64,000 nt of DNA from Pirellula sp. (lineage in GTDB: Bacteria; Planctomycetota; Planctomycetia; Pirellulales; PNKZ01), in assembly GCA_013822735.1 (NCBI GenBank), contig PNKZ01000021.1:51981-115980 (forward strand). The letters run 5' to 3'. The notes under the pieces are model-generated. The model was not told the origin of the DNA. It worked only from the letters and a program-made list of their open reading frames with translations, and did no database searches. Both the position numbers and the translations under genes were made by a program. How positions within the stretch are numbered: the first letter of the stretch is position 1; each line of letters opens with the position of its first letter. This document shows positions 1 through 7,399 of this stretch, in pieces.

Positions 1-48
1 CCGAGTCGGGTGAGAGGTCGCATCGCACAACGTACAACTACGCCATTA

Positions 49-71
49 GCCCCCGGCGAGCCGCCGGGGGC
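49..71. repeat. GC-rich palindrome, dispersed-repeat type
   Basis: A perfect 10-bp inverted repeat (49-58 with 62-71) around a 3-base loop. A sister element at 141-163 has the same architecture in the opposite orientation, and the flanks TTAG and CAA are shared when one copy is reverse-complemented. This looks like a REP-like dispersed palindrome rather than a terminator, since no T-run follows. Confidence 0.7.
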
Positions 72-140
72 AAACGACGTGACGACGCCGTTGGACGCCG
101 CAGTTGCCACGACACACCGATCGAGATCGCCGCGCGCATT

Positions 141-163
141 GCCCCGGGCGACTCGCCCGGGGC
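141..163. repeat. GC-rich palindrome, second copy, inverted
   Basis: A perfect 10-bp stem (141-150 with 154-163) and a 3-base loop. It is related to the element at 49-71 but lies in the opposite direction. No coding sequence is supported between 1 and 391, so the pair fills an otherwise gene-free stretch. Confidence 0.7.
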
Positions 164-241
164 TAAGACGAAACGATTCACCGCACCGCGCGCAGCCCTG
201 AAAGGGCACGATCCGAACCGTCGCCGCGCGTTATCCGGAAA

Positions 242-360
242 CAGCCTATCACGCACGCTGAAGCGTGAAAAACGAGCAAGCATTTGATACGATTGAACTT
301 AGACGGAAAACTGTCTTGCGTGATAGGCTGCGAAGGAGCGGTCTACAGCGTGATAGGCTG
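242..360. repeat. 13-bp motif present three times
   Basis: The 13-mer GCGTGATAGGCTG occurs at 318-330 and 348-360 in direct orientation and as its reverse complement at 242-254. A 6-bp hairpin (254-259 with 262-267) lies next to the inverted copy. The spacing is irregular and there are too few copies for a CRISPR. It sits just upstream of the first cassette gene. Confidence 0.6.
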
Positions 361-384
361 ATCCGTCTAACAACATAGTTAGCT
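283..384 (+). other. possible degenerate attC preceding the first cassette
   Basis: GTTAGCT at 378-384 sits where the right core box of an attC upstream of the first cassette gene should be. A perfect 9-bp inverted repeat (299-307 with 362-370) could be the inner stem. The left core box is poor and there is no extrahelical base, unlike the five clear sites downstream. It may be a decayed attC or just the array boundary. Confidence 0.3.
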
Positions 385-391
385 GTCAGCG

Positions 392-793
392 ATGCACCTC
401 ACCCAGAATCCAAGCGATGAGGAGATTCTACACGTCGTTGAGGCGTGGCTTGACGATCTCGCGGGAGGCGACTACGAGGCAGCGTTTCGTCGCACTGAGC
501 ATGACCCTTACTATCAGTGGACGCCTGACATCATGCGCTCGGTCGTGCAGGGCTACGGATTACCAGAGCCACACCGCAGCGGCACTGTATTCACCGTCAC
601 GCCGCGAGCGTCCGCACTTGGCGGTCCGCCACAGCGCATTGTTGACCGCGATGCCGTTCGTCCACATTCTTTGGCAGAGGTTTTGTATGACCTGCCACTC
701 AATGGTGAGTGGTCAGACCTCACAGCGACATTCCGAGTCGAGCTGCGAGGTGAAGGTTCAGCGGTCGTGTTGCAGGAGATTCATGTGTTTTGA
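392..793 (+). CDS. hypothetical cassette protein, 133 aa
   Basis: A small soluble protein rich in acidic and aromatic residues, with no signal peptide or membrane segment. The C-terminal half has a patterned stretch (YDLPLNGEWSDLTATF) followed by a beta-strand-like end; I have the impression of an uncharacterised DUF family but do not assert a name. The stop codon lies 13 bases before the left core box of an attC (806), which is normal for a cassette gene. The start is the first ATG after the putative GTTAGCT core at 378. Function unknown. Confidence 0.75.
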   Translation: MHLTQNPSDEEILHVVEAWLDDLAGGDYEAAFRRTEHDPYYQWTPDIMRSVVQGYGLPEPHRSGTVFTVTPRASALGGPPQRIVDRDAVRPHSLAEVLYDLPLNGEWSDLTATFRVELRGEGSAVVLQEIHVF

Positions 794-805
794 CGAGGCC
801 ATGAC

Positions 806-929
806 GGCTAACCATTCGCTGCAGTTGGCCCGCAAGCCCTCGGCAAATTGGCTCTTTGACTTCGAGTGCGTTAGGATGATTCGCAAACCCGCTCAACTTC
901 GGGCGGGCAACTGATCAATGGCGTTAGGG
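806..929 (+). other. integron attC site 1
   Basis: The left core is GGCTAAC (806-812) and the right core GTTAGGG (923-929). The inner boxes CAGTTGGCCCGC (822-833) and GCGGGCAACTG (903-913) pair except for one unpaired base, the hallmark extrahelical base of attC. The central part is about 80 percent identical by eye to the site at 1592-1715. Confidence 0.88.
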
Positions 930-934
930 GCACC

Positions 935-1225
935 ATGCCATTGTTTGCTCAGATGGCCGACATGGATATCGACGGCGTCGTCTTGTATGTCGGTATCTTG
1001 GCTTTGCTTAGTCCCCTGCTCGGATTACTTCTCAACTTGGCAATTTATCGCAGCCAGTTTCAGCCGAGGACTTGGAAGTACGTTTTTGCATACTATGGGC
1101 TCGGTGCAATTGCTCTAATTCTCCTGCCAGATGGCCCGCTGTTCTTCTTCGTGTTGCTCGGCATGTGTGCCGTGGGCCCAATTCTGGGGCTCGTCTTGTG
1201 CCTACACGAAAACAATAGTGCCTAA
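935..1225 (+). CDS. small integral membrane cassette protein, 96 aa
   Basis: A protein with three predicted hydrophobic segments, at about residues 14-36, 48-64 and 68-90, joined by short polar loops; the N-terminus is short and the C-terminus ends HENNSA. No family was recognised. Its start lies 6 bases after the right core of attC 1, and its stop (TAA) overlaps the left core GCCTAAC of attC 2, so the coding region fills the cassette. It could be a small membrane partner or immunity-type protein, but nothing in the sequence decides this. Confidence 0.75.
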   Translation: MPLFAQMADMDIDGVVLYVGILALLSPLLGLLLNLAIYRSQFQPRTWKYVFAYYGLGAIALILLPDGPLFFFVLLGMCAVGPILGLVLCLHENNSA

Positions 1226-1344
1226 CAATCTGCTGCAGTTGACCCTTGCGGCACACCGCGAGTTTGGCTCGTTCGCTTCGGCCGAGTTACAATCAGCTAA
1301 TGGCCCACTCACTCCGGGCGGGCAACTGACCAATACCGTTAGGC
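1220..1344 (+). other. integron attC site 2
   Basis: The left core GCCTAAC (1220-1226) is the exact reverse complement of the right core GTTAGGC (1338-1344). The inner boxes CAGTTGACCC and GCGGGCAACTG pair imperfectly. The length is 125 bp, and the right half is nearly identical to sites 1 and 3. Confidence 0.9.
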
Positions 1345-1348
1345 CCTT

Positions 1349-1597
1349 ATGTCCGTTACGATTCAGAATTGCGGTTGGGCGGTCAAGTTCCAATGCCCGC
1401 ACCATTGGGATGCCTTACAGGCAACCGACGATCCGTACGTTCGCGATTGCGGCACCTGCTTGAAGCAGGTCTACCGCTGCGATTCTGATGCGGAAGTTCG
1501 GTTCCACGCCACGCAGGGGCATTGCGTCGCCATTCTCGTTCCCGACATTTCAGATGCCGAGGCGGGCGACTTCATTGGTGAAGTTAGTGAGGCCTAA
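1349..1597 (+). CDS. Cys-rich zinc-ribbon-like cassette protein, 82 aa
   Basis: A small protein with cysteines in the arrangement C-P-H-H-W...C-G-T-C...C...C: a CPHHW motif near residue 16, CGTC near residue 34, and further Cys around residues 44 and 59. The spacing suggests one or two metal sites. The pattern 'W-x-x-L-x-x-T-x-D-x-x-V-R-x-C-x-x-C' followed by 'A-T-x-G-x-C-V-A-I' resembles small stand-alone proteins seen in myxobacteria and planctomycetes. The ATG starts 4 bases after the core of attC 2, and the stop overlaps the left core of attC 3. Function unknown. Confidence 0.78.
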   Translation: MSVTIQNCGWAVKFQCPHHWDALQATDDPYVRDCGTCLKQVYRCDSDAEVRFHATQGHCVAILVPDISDAEAGDFIGEVSEA

Positions 1598-1715
1598 CCA
1601 TTTGCTTCAGTTGTCCCGCAACTTCCCAGCAATTTGGCTCGATGGCTTCGAGTGCGTTACGATAATTCGCAGGCTTGCTCAACTTCGGGCGGGCAACTGA
1701 GCAACACCGTTATGC
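1592..1715 (+). other. integron attC site 3
   Basis: The left core is GCCTAAC (1592-1598) and the right core GTTATGC (1709-1715). The inner boxes TCAGTTGTCCCGC and GCGGGCAACTGA pair with one bulged base. The length is 124 bp. The first bases after the right core (GGGAG, 1716-1720) also serve as ribosome-binding site for the next gene. Confidence 0.9.
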
Positions 1716-1720
1716 GGGAG
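1716..1720 (+). promoter_or_regulatory. ribosome-binding site abutting attC 3
   Basis: GGGAG lies directly after the GTTATGC core and 5 bases before GTG 1726. It decides the start of the YwqG-like gene and shows that translation signals sit at the very edge of the cassette. Confidence 0.7.
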
Positions 1721-1725
1721 CTTTC

Positions 1726-2433
1726 GTGGCCGAGCGCTGGGAGATTAATTTCGGGAAACCTGGACCGCCGAGTGAGCGACTAGGGAGCAAGTTTGGCGGG
1801 CAACCCGATTGGATCGAGTCGCCGGCGTGGCCGATGGGACGCACGTTGGGCGAGCCTATGCGATTCCTAGCACAGATCGAGTTGCCCGCGCCGCTACGAG
1901 TGGGTGGGCACCGCATGGCTTACCTGTTCCTCTCGGACCACGACTCGGACCGAGGGAACGCACCGTACCTCGACGACAGCGGGGACAACGCGGTGATCCT
2001 GCAAGGCGGGGTCGCCTTCACAGCGAACGTAGAGACGATCGTAACGACTAAGGGCCCCACCCTGCGCCGTGGCATACAGTCGCGATTCGGCGGCAGCCGG
2101 ATCGAGGACGACCCTGCTTCACCGGAGGTGCAAGTGCCCGTCGACCTGAGAGCGACGATGGAGCCTGCGCCGCTCTCGGAAAGTGAGATCGCCGACCTGT
2201 ACGCGCAGGACGAGCGTGCGTACCTCGCTTACTCATCGACGATGTCTCCGTCGAAGGTCGGAGGGAACCCTTATTGGCTTCAGGGGCCCGAAACACCGCT
2301 CGGCGGGCCGTGGCGTCTGCTAGCTCAGCTGGACGTCGCGCACGTTCCCTGCTGGGTTCCGTTTGATGGCTGGCTGTATGCCTTCGTCGCCACCGACGGG
2401 AGCGGCGCGCGGATGCTATACCAGATCACGTGA
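1726..2433 (+). CDS. YwqG-like (DUF1963) cassette protein, 235 aa
   Basis: The sequence has the YwqG/DUF1963 signature: an N-terminal FGGQPDWI-type motif, a PMRFLAQIELP strand, a second copy of the pattern (GGNPYWLQ...WRLLAQLDV) near the C-terminus, and GWLYAFV at the end. Family members are soluble proteins of unknown biochemical role, common in mobile and polymorphic-toxin contexts. The open frame runs upstream to 1675 inside attC 3, but the better start is GTG 1726, with GGGAG at 1716-1720 five bases before it; this keeps the gene inside its cassette. Confidence 0.82.
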   Translation: MAERWEINFGKPGPPSERLGSKFGGQPDWIESPAWPMGRTLGEPMRFLAQIELPAPLRVGGHRMAYLFLSDHDSDRGNAPYLDDSGDNAVILQGGVAFTANVETIVTTKGPTLRRGIQSRFGGSRIEDDPASPEVQVPVDLRATMEPAPLSESEIADLYAQDERAYLAYSSTMSPSKVGGNPYWLQGPETPLGGPWRLLAQLDVAHVPCWVPFDGWLYAFVATDGSGARMLYQIT

Positions 2434-2465
2434 CGAATGACCGTTGCTTCACACGTACAACGACG

Positions 2466-2556
2466 GCATTACAAGGCGGTCAACCGGAGCGGCGGGCTGA
2501 GCGTTTTCACAAATCAAAGGTCACTGTCCGCCGCCCGGTTACCTTGGTCGTTAGGC
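2466..2556 (+). other. integron attC site 4 (short type)
   Basis: The right core is GTTAGGC (2550-2556); the left core GCATTAC (2466-2472) differs from the ideal complement at two positions. The inner stem AACCGGAGCGGCGG / CCGCCGCCCGGTT pairs except for one extrahelical A. The length is 91 bp, unrelated in sequence to sites 1-3. Confidence 0.78.
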
Positions 2557-2571
2557 TTCCGAGGATGTTCG

Positions 2572-2952
2572 ATGGCGGATCGCATCGACGAGTTGCATGG
2601 TGCCGGTTACGTGCGACTGCAGGCCGCCGACTGGGCCACGGCGCTCGGGTTGTTTGACGCTGCCCTCGCGATTCTTCCGCCCGACGACCCTATCGGCCCG
2701 GGTGAGCTGTTGAACTTAAAAGGTTGCGCGCTGGCGGGGCTCGGTCGCCACGCCGAGGCGCTGGCGGCCCAGCAGGCGGCGATCGCGGCCGGGCCACGGT
2801 GCCCTGAGTTCCTTACCGACCTCGGCGACGCCCTCGCCGCAGTCGGCCAGCGGCAACAGGCCATCGCCGCATACGAGGAGGCGCTATCCAATGTGCTGCC
2901 CGGTGAGGACATCCTCGACCGGATTTACACCGGCCTCGATGCCCTCAGGTGA
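2572..2952 (+). CDS. TPR-repeat cassette protein, 126 aa
   Basis: Three tetratricopeptide-like helical hairpins are visible: residues about 10-30 (AADWATALGLFDAALAI), 44-68 (GCALAGLGRHAEALAAQQAAIA) and 78-103 (GDALAAVGQRQQAIAAYEEAL). There is no signal peptide, so it is a cytoplasmic protein-protein interaction module. The frame is open back to 2437, through attC 4, but the ATG at 2572 with GAGGA at 2561-2565 gives a start inside the cassette. GC content is higher than in the preceding cassettes, consistent with separate origins. Confidence 0.8.
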   Translation: MADRIDELHGAGYVRLQAADWATALGLFDAALAILPPDDPIGPGELLNLKGCALAGLGRHAEALAAQQAAIAAGPRCPEFLTDLGDALAAVGQRQQAIAAYEEALSNVLPGEDILDRIYTGLDALR

Positions 2953-2959
2953 CCGAGCG

Positions 2960-3054
2960 GCCGAACCATTCACTACACCTGACGCGGCGGCATATACTCG
3001 ATTCAAATTCAATATATCGCCTGCCGCCGCGCAGGTGACCTCAAATCGTTAGGC
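2960..3054 (+). other. integron attC site 5 (short type)
   Basis: The left core is GCCGAAC (2960-2966) and the right core GTTAGGC (3048-3054). The inner boxes ACCTGACGCGGCGGC and GCCGCCGCGCAGGT pair with a single extrahelical A. The length is 95 bp, with an AT-rich loop (about 2990-3016). Confidence 0.85.
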
Positions 3055-3067
3055 TTACAAAAAGCAC

Positions 3068-3247
3068 GTGTCAAAAACGGACGAGTGTCATTCGACCGCG
3101 AGATGCCCGCAATGTGCCAAGCTTGGCCGCTTGATGCTTGAGCAGGTACGAATGCCTATCGAAGAGGTGCAACGTTCGAGGCAGTACTGCTTCTACGAGT
3201 GCGACTGCGGCGTCATCTTCAAAATCATGAGACGACTGAAAAAGTAA
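3068..3247 (+). CDS. small CxxC zinc-ribbon-like protein, 59 aa, GTG start
   Basis: An uninterrupted reading frame from GTG 3068 to TAA 3245-3247. Two cysteine pairs are visible, CPQC near residues 14-17 and ECDCG near residues 45-48, with a basic C-terminus (MRRLKK); this spacing fits a small zinc ribbon. It begins 13 bases after the right core of attC 5 and so occupies the next cassette position, but no attC was found behind it. An ATG-only or length-limited gene caller would miss it. Function unknown. Confidence 0.62.
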   Translation: MSKTDECHSTARCPQCAKLGRLMLEQVRMPIEEVQRSRQYCFYECDCGVIFKIMRRLKK

Positions 3248-3625
3248 TCGGCCCCGCCAATCGCTCCGCCTGGACGACGAAAAGGCAACTGAACGAAAAG
3301 GCGCCTGGGACTACGTAAAGGCACCTGAACGAAAAGAGGCCTGGAACCTTTCTCCGGTTCCGCCTCCCCTCGCCCCTTGCGCGAGAGGGTGGCTCGGCGA
3401 AGCCGAGACGGGTGAGGGGTGGATGGCGGGCCGGAACTGTTTCCTGAATAACCTGCAAGCTTGACGCCCCGCCCGGCCGGCAATTTCCGCAGACTATGCC
3501 GATGTTTCCTCGCACTTTCCGGGTGCCGGCGGCCGCGCTCACGGATTCCTAACAATACGCTCGTCGAGGCGTGACAATTTCTGAATAGGTTGATTGCGGT
3601 TTCATTCATAACCCGTCAAGGTTTG
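3248..3625. other. gene-free stretch with dispersed repeats
   Basis: No supported gene. The stretch holds two imperfect copies of a short A-rich motif (AAGGC[A]-CTGAACGAAAAG around 3280-3345) and, at about 3364-3424, a repeat of the 'CCCCTCGCC...GAGAGGGTGG...GGGTGAGGGG' type, which recurs in variant form at 23776-23824, 23908-23956 and 36959-36999. It marks the end of the cassette array. Confidence 0.6.
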
Positions 3626-4729
3626 ATGAGTCGCATGAGCGCTATTCGCAACGTCGACCGTCGGCTGTTGGTCGCCGGTTTGGCTTTCGTCACGGTTTCC
3701 ATCGGCACGGCGTCGCTCGCCGGTACGGCCACGTCAGCCGAACCGAACGCCGCCGCGTCGAATACCGCTGCGCCGAATCCCGTCGCTCCGACCATGCCGA
3801 AATTGGTCCTGCCGAAATCGGCCGACGTGCGCTTGCTCGATGTCGACGGGAAAGCCGGCGTGCTCCCCGTCGGGCTGGTGCTCGGCGTGTTGAAGGTGCG
3901 CGGCGATTTTTATGACGTCGGCCGGGGCGAACTGCTCGCCGAAGACGTCGTCGCCGTCGACGAAGCGGTCGATTTCTTCACGCGTGAAATCGCTCGCACG
4001 CCGACGCCGTTCGCTTACGTTTCGCGGGCCAGGGCGCTCGTGCAACGAGGAGCTCATCCAGAGGCGGTGCAAAGTTGCCGGCAAGCGCTCGCGCTCGCGC
4101 CCGACTACGCGCCGGCCCATTGCGTTTTGGGCCGCGCACTGACCAAGCTGCAGCAATTCTACGACGCCTTGGACGCGCTCGACCGGGCCGCGGCGTTGGA
4201 CGGCGCATCGGGCTTTATCTATTGCACGCGAGCGCAGACCCATCGGGCCATGAACAACCCGGCCGCGGCGTTGGCCGACTTCGAACGTGCCATCAAGCTC
4301 GATGATCGGTTGGTCAGCGCCTATTTCGGCCGAGGTTCGGTGCTCGCCGAGTTCGGCGACGATGACGCGGCGCTACGTGATTTCGCGACCGTCGTCAGCA
4401 TGTATCCTGCGTACTACTACGCCCTCAATGAACGGGCGAATATTTGGCTGCGCCGCGAAGCATGGCAGCAGGCCTGCGACGACTACACCGCGGCGCTGCA
4501 GTTCAGCAATCGCGCGGAGTTGCGAGTGAACCGTGCGACCGCGCTGCGCGGCTTGGGGCGATATGTCGAGGCGGTCGCCGAGTGCGACGCGGCCATCCAA
4601 CTCGATCCGCAGCTGAAAGCGGCCCATCGCCTTCGCGCCTTGTTGCTCACCGAGATCGGCAAAGCGGAAGAAGCACAGCCGAGCTTGGACCAAACCGTGC
4701 AGCTGCCGGCGGTCGACATCCGCGCCTAA
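3626..4729 (+). CDS. exported TPR-repeat protein, 367 aa
   Basis: An N-terminal hydrophobic segment after basic residues (about 7-32, ending near TATSAEP) looks like a signal peptide or anchor. A low-complexity Ala/Asn/Pro linker follows, then a short SH3-like beta region (VGLVLGVLKVRGDFYDVGRGELL), and from about residue 105 a run of six to seven TPR hairpins with typical A-LG-A / A--DFERAIKLD signatures to the C-terminus. It is probably a periplasmic or surface scaffold. ATG 3626 is preferred over the upstream in-frame start at 3590 because AAGG lies just before it and it begins directly before the signal segment. No partner gene is adjacent. Confidence 0.82.
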   Translation: MSRMSAIRNVDRRLLVAGLAFVTVSIGTASLAGTATSAEPNAAASNTAAPNPVAPTMPKLVLPKSADVRLLDVDGKAGVLPVGLVLGVLKVRGDFYDVGRGELLAEDVVAVDEAVDFFTREIARTPTPFAYVSRARALVQRGAHPEAVQSCRQALALAPDYAPAHCVLGRALTKLQQFYDALDALDRAAALDGASGFIYCTRAQTHRAMNNPAAALADFERAIKLDDRLVSAYFGRGSVLAEFGDDDAALRDFATVVSMYPAYYYALNERANIWLRREAWQQACDDYTAALQFSNRAELRVNRATALRGLGRYVEAVAECDAAIQLDPQLKAAHRLRALLLTEIGKAEEAQPSLDQTVQLPAVDIRA

Positions 4730-5105
4730 GGCCCGGACGGAAGCGTCGCGACAAGCTTAGGCTCGGCGTTGATTGGCTGCGCGTTTGTTTGGGCACGGGG
4801 TTGTTTTGGAACGGCGGCCGGCTTAGCCACGGCGCTTTGCAAGTGCCCCTACTTACGCCGGCGTCGCTTGCCGGCAGCATGCCTTACGAATTCGCAAGCT
4901 CGCCGCGGCACGCCCCCGTCGCGATCTGCCGGCATTCGTCGAGGCGTCGACCTCTCACACTTCAACGGCGATTCATCGATCGCCAATTTGCCCATTCTGC
5001 AATTTTTACGAAGGGCCCGGCATTGGCTTTACCGAAAATGTTAGCGTATGGTTAGAATTGAGTTGGTATTGTGTTTTCCATCGCAGGTTTAGATCGAGGT
5101 GCCCT
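4730..5105. other. gene-free stretch, 376 bp
   Basis: No ORF with planctomycete-like coding character, no clear terminator after the TPR gene and no confident promoter was seen. The last 60 bases before 5106 are AT-richer and presumably hold the promoter of the next gene. Confidence 0.4.
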
Positions 5106-5516
5106 ATGACAGTCGAACAGCGGCTCGAAGCACTGGAACAAAACGTTCGCGACGGTGCTCGACAAGCACGACGCTGGCGAAACATTGCGTTCGGATCGTG
5201 TGCGTTGCTGGTAGGCGTCTGCGCGTTGGGAGCCGACCAAGCGACGGATCACATCCCGCAGATCATCCGCGCGCGAACCTTCGAGGTCGTCGGACCCAAC
5301 GGCGTCGTCATGGCCCGCCTCGGGCAGGCGCGCGGCGATGGAACGTTGGCTCTCTACGGACCGGACGGCCGTCCCGACTTTCAAGTCGGCATGACTTCGA
5401 CGGGCACAAAGATTTCCTTGGCGAATGAAAGCCGCCGGCTGTTTCACGTGGCGACGGAAGAAGCCAGCCCGTGGGCCGGCCTCACGTTGCCGGATCGCGG
5501 CGACACGCCTGATTAG
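5106..5516 (+). CDS. small membrane-anchored protein, 136 aa, unknown function
   Basis: The N-terminus (residues 1-22) is a charged coiled-coil-like helix, followed by one hydrophobic segment at about 25-43 and a C-terminal beta-rich domain (RARTFEVVGPNGVVMARLG...DGTLALYGPDGRPDFQVG...) built of Gly-Asn/Asp turns. Proteins of this design (anchor plus a 'F-x-V-V-x-x-x-G-x-x-x-A-x-L' strand repeat) are found in planctomycetes and other phyla without known function. The start is set by GAGGT at 5096-5100, five bases before ATG 5106. A strong terminator follows at 5556-5591. Confidence 0.75.
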   Translation: MTVEQRLEALEQNVRDGARQARRWRNIAFGSCALLVGVCALGADQATDHIPQIIRARTFEVVGPNGVVMARLGQARGDGTLALYGPDGRPDFQVGMTSTGTKISLANESRRLFHVATEEASPWAGLTLPDRGDTPD

Positions 5517-5555
5517 TGCGACGAAGTCGGCGCACGCGCATGCGATGGAACATTC

Positions 5556-5591
5556 AGGCCGTGCTCCCGTCACGCGGAGCGCGGCCTTTTT
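5556..5591 (+). terminator. intrinsic terminator
   Basis: A 12-bp stem (5556-5567 with 5576-5587, one G-U pair) and an 8-base loop, followed by a T-run (5587-5591) and CTTT. It is 40 bases behind the stop at 5516. Confidence 0.85.
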
Positions 5592-5692
5592 CTTTGCATG
5601 CGTGCGTCATGGCTCGACGCGGGATGTGCCGTGTCGTAGTTTACCGGGCTACTGAAGAGTGAATCCGCCAGCCCGACCCGTGAGTGCTTCCC

Positions 5693-7387
5693 ATGCCGCG
5701 CATGACCGGTAGCCGTGCCTTCTTGCAGCTCTTGGCCGAGGCGGGAGTCACGCGCTTGTTCGGTAATCCGGGCACGACCGAATTACCGCTGGTCGACGCC
5801 TTGGCCGATGATCGGCGGATCGGGTACGTGCTCGGCCTGCAAGAAGTGCCGGTCATGGCGATGGCCGACGGCTACGCGATGGCCTCCGGCGGCTTGGGCG
5901 TGGTCAACTTGCACGTGTCGTGCGGCCTCGGCAACGCGATGGGGATGCTCTACAACGCGTTTCGCGAAGGGACGCCGCTCTTGGTGACGGCCGGCCAGAG
6001 CGACCGGCGGATCTTGTTTGAAGAGCCGATTCTCGCGAGCGACATGGTCGCCGTGGCTCGGCCATGGACGAAGTGGGCCGCGCAGGTCGAGCGCGTTGAA
6101 GATTTGCCGGCCGCGGTGCGCAGGGCCGTGCAAGCCGCGCTGACGCCGCCGACCGGACCGGTGTTTCTCTCGCTGCCGATGGATGTGCAACTCGCCGATG
6201 CCGAGCTCGACCTGACGCCGCCGCGCGTGCCCGACCGGCGCGTGCGGCCGCCGATCGACGCGCTGCGCCGGGCCGCGGAACTTTTAGGCCATGCGCGCCG
6301 GCCGGGCATTGTAGCCGGGAGCCGCATCGTGGAAGCCGGGGCGGTCGAGGCGCTGGTCGCCGTCGCCGAGCGGCTCGGTGCGCCCGTGTTTAGCGAGAGC
6401 GCGACGTCGCACGGTCGGCTGCCGTTTCCGGCTGCGCATCCGCTGTATGGTCAGCAGCTGCCGCTTTGGGCGCCCGACGTCAGCAAGAAGCTCGCCGAGT
6501 TCGACGTGCTCTTGGCCGTCGGGCTGGATCTCTTGCGGATGTATGTTCACCACGAGCCGCCGCAAGCCGTGCCGAGCAGCTGCCGGATGGTGCACCTGGA
6601 TGAAAACCCTTGGCAGATCGGCAAGAACTATTCCGCGGAGGTCGGCCTCATCGGCGATGTGCGCTCGGGCCTGGAAGAGTTGGCGACGCTGCTCGCCGGC
6701 TCGATGAACGACGAGCAGAAGTTGCAGGCCCGCTCGCGCGCGAAGCAACTCGGCGCGGCACACGACCAAACGCGCACATCGCTCCGGGCGCAAATCGCCG
6801 GCGAGCGCAACGTGCGGCCCATGCTGCCGACGACGCTCATGGAAACCGTGGCGAGCGTGCTGCCCGCGAACGTCGCCGTGGTGGAAGAAGCGGTGACGAC
6901 GACCGAGCATCTGCTCGAACGGCTCGGCGCGCTGCAGAATACCGACGGCTATTTCGCGCACCGCGGTTGGGCCTTGGGGTGGGGGCTGGGTTGCGCGATC
7001 GGCGTGAAGCTCGCGTGGCCCGAGCGGCCGGTGCTCGCGCTGCTCGGCGAAGGCTCCGCCATGTACGGCATTCAAGGGCTCTGGAGCGCGGCGAAGTATC
7101 GCGTGCCGGTGACGTTCGTCATCTGCAACAACGGGCAGTATCAAATCTTGAAAGACGGCGCTCGGATGCTCGGGCTGCCCGCCGCGCGCGAGGGACGCTT
7201 TCTCGGCATGGACTTGGCCGAACCGACGATCGACTTCGTGCAACTGGCGCAAGCGCTCGGCGTGGAAGCGTGCCGCGTGAATGAGCCGGACGAACTGGGC
7301 GAATTGCTCAAGACGTCGCTTGCCGGCGACGGTCCGCGATTGATCGACGTGCCGATCCAAAAAACGCGGGCCTCGCAATTCGGATAG
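5693..7387 (+). CDS. ThDP-dependent decarboxylase, benzoylformate decarboxylase-like
   Basis: The three domains of the ThDP decarboxylase/acetolactate synthase superfamily are present. The N-terminal pyrimidine-binding domain has GNPGTTELP and the activating Glu (LGLQEVPVMAMADGYA); the central domain spans about 190-340; the C-terminal PP-binding domain has GEGSAMYGIQGLW...CNNGQYQIL, the GDG-N-N type motif with E for D. Against benzoylformate decarboxylase the active-site His of NLH is kept, a His pair (MYVHHEP) occupies the position of the second catalytic His, and the Ser of NPGS is Thr. It therefore probably decarboxylates an aromatic or branched 2-oxo acid, not acetolactate synthesis; the real ilvB is at 28041. 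An alternative GTG start lies at 5684. It is convergent with a carboxylate transporter. Confidence 0.82.
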   Translation: MPRMTGSRAFLQLLAEAGVTRLFGNPGTTELPLVDALADDRRIGYVLGLQEVPVMAMADGYAMASGGLGVVNLHVSCGLGNAMGMLYNAFREGTPLLVTAGQSDRRILFEEPILASDMVAVARPWTKWAAQVERVEDLPAAVRRAVQAALTPPTGPVFLSLPMDVQLADAELDLTPPRVPDRRVRPPIDALRRAAELLGHARRPGIVAGSRIVEAGAVEALVAVAERLGAPVFSESATSHGRLPFPAAHPLYGQQLPLWAPDVSKKLAEFDVLLAVGLDLLRMYVHHEPPQAVPSSCRMVHLDENPWQIGKNYSAEVGLIGDVRSGLEELATLLAGSMNDEQKLQARSRAKQLGAAHDQTRTSLRAQIAGERNVRPMLPTTLMETVASVLPANVAVVEEAVTTTEHLLERLGALQNTDGYFAHRGWALGWGLGCAIGVKLAWPERPVLALLGEGSAMYGIQGLWSAAKYRVPVTFVICNNGQYQILKDGARMLGLPAAREGRFLGMDLAEPTIDFVQLAQALGVEACRVNEPDELGELLKTSLAGDGPRLIDVPIQKTRASQFG

Positions 7388-7399
7388 TTCGCCGAATAT

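Larger units (their letters stand above)
385..3247 (+). mobile_element. integron gene-cassette array without integrase in view
   Basis: Six short genes, all on the plus strand, are separated by five sequences with attC architecture: a GCCTAAC-like left core, a GTTAGGC-like right core, and imperfectly paired inner boxes with one extrahelical base. The sites lie at about 806-929, 1220-1344, 1592-1715, 2466-2556 and 2960-3054. The first three (about 124 bp) are clearly related to each other; the last two are shorter (91 and 95 bp) and different. No integron integrase is encoded in the window, so this is either the distal end of a larger integron starting before base 1 or an integrase-free cluster. 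The last gene has no attC behind it. Confidence 0.87.

Noticed and set aside
242..360. Repeated 13-mer taken as a CRISPR
   Set aside because: Only three copies, one inverted, irregular spacing and no cas genes.
1..391. Integron integrase gene upstream of the array
   Set aside because: Neither strand encodes a tyrosine recombinase here; an integrase, if present, lies outside the window.
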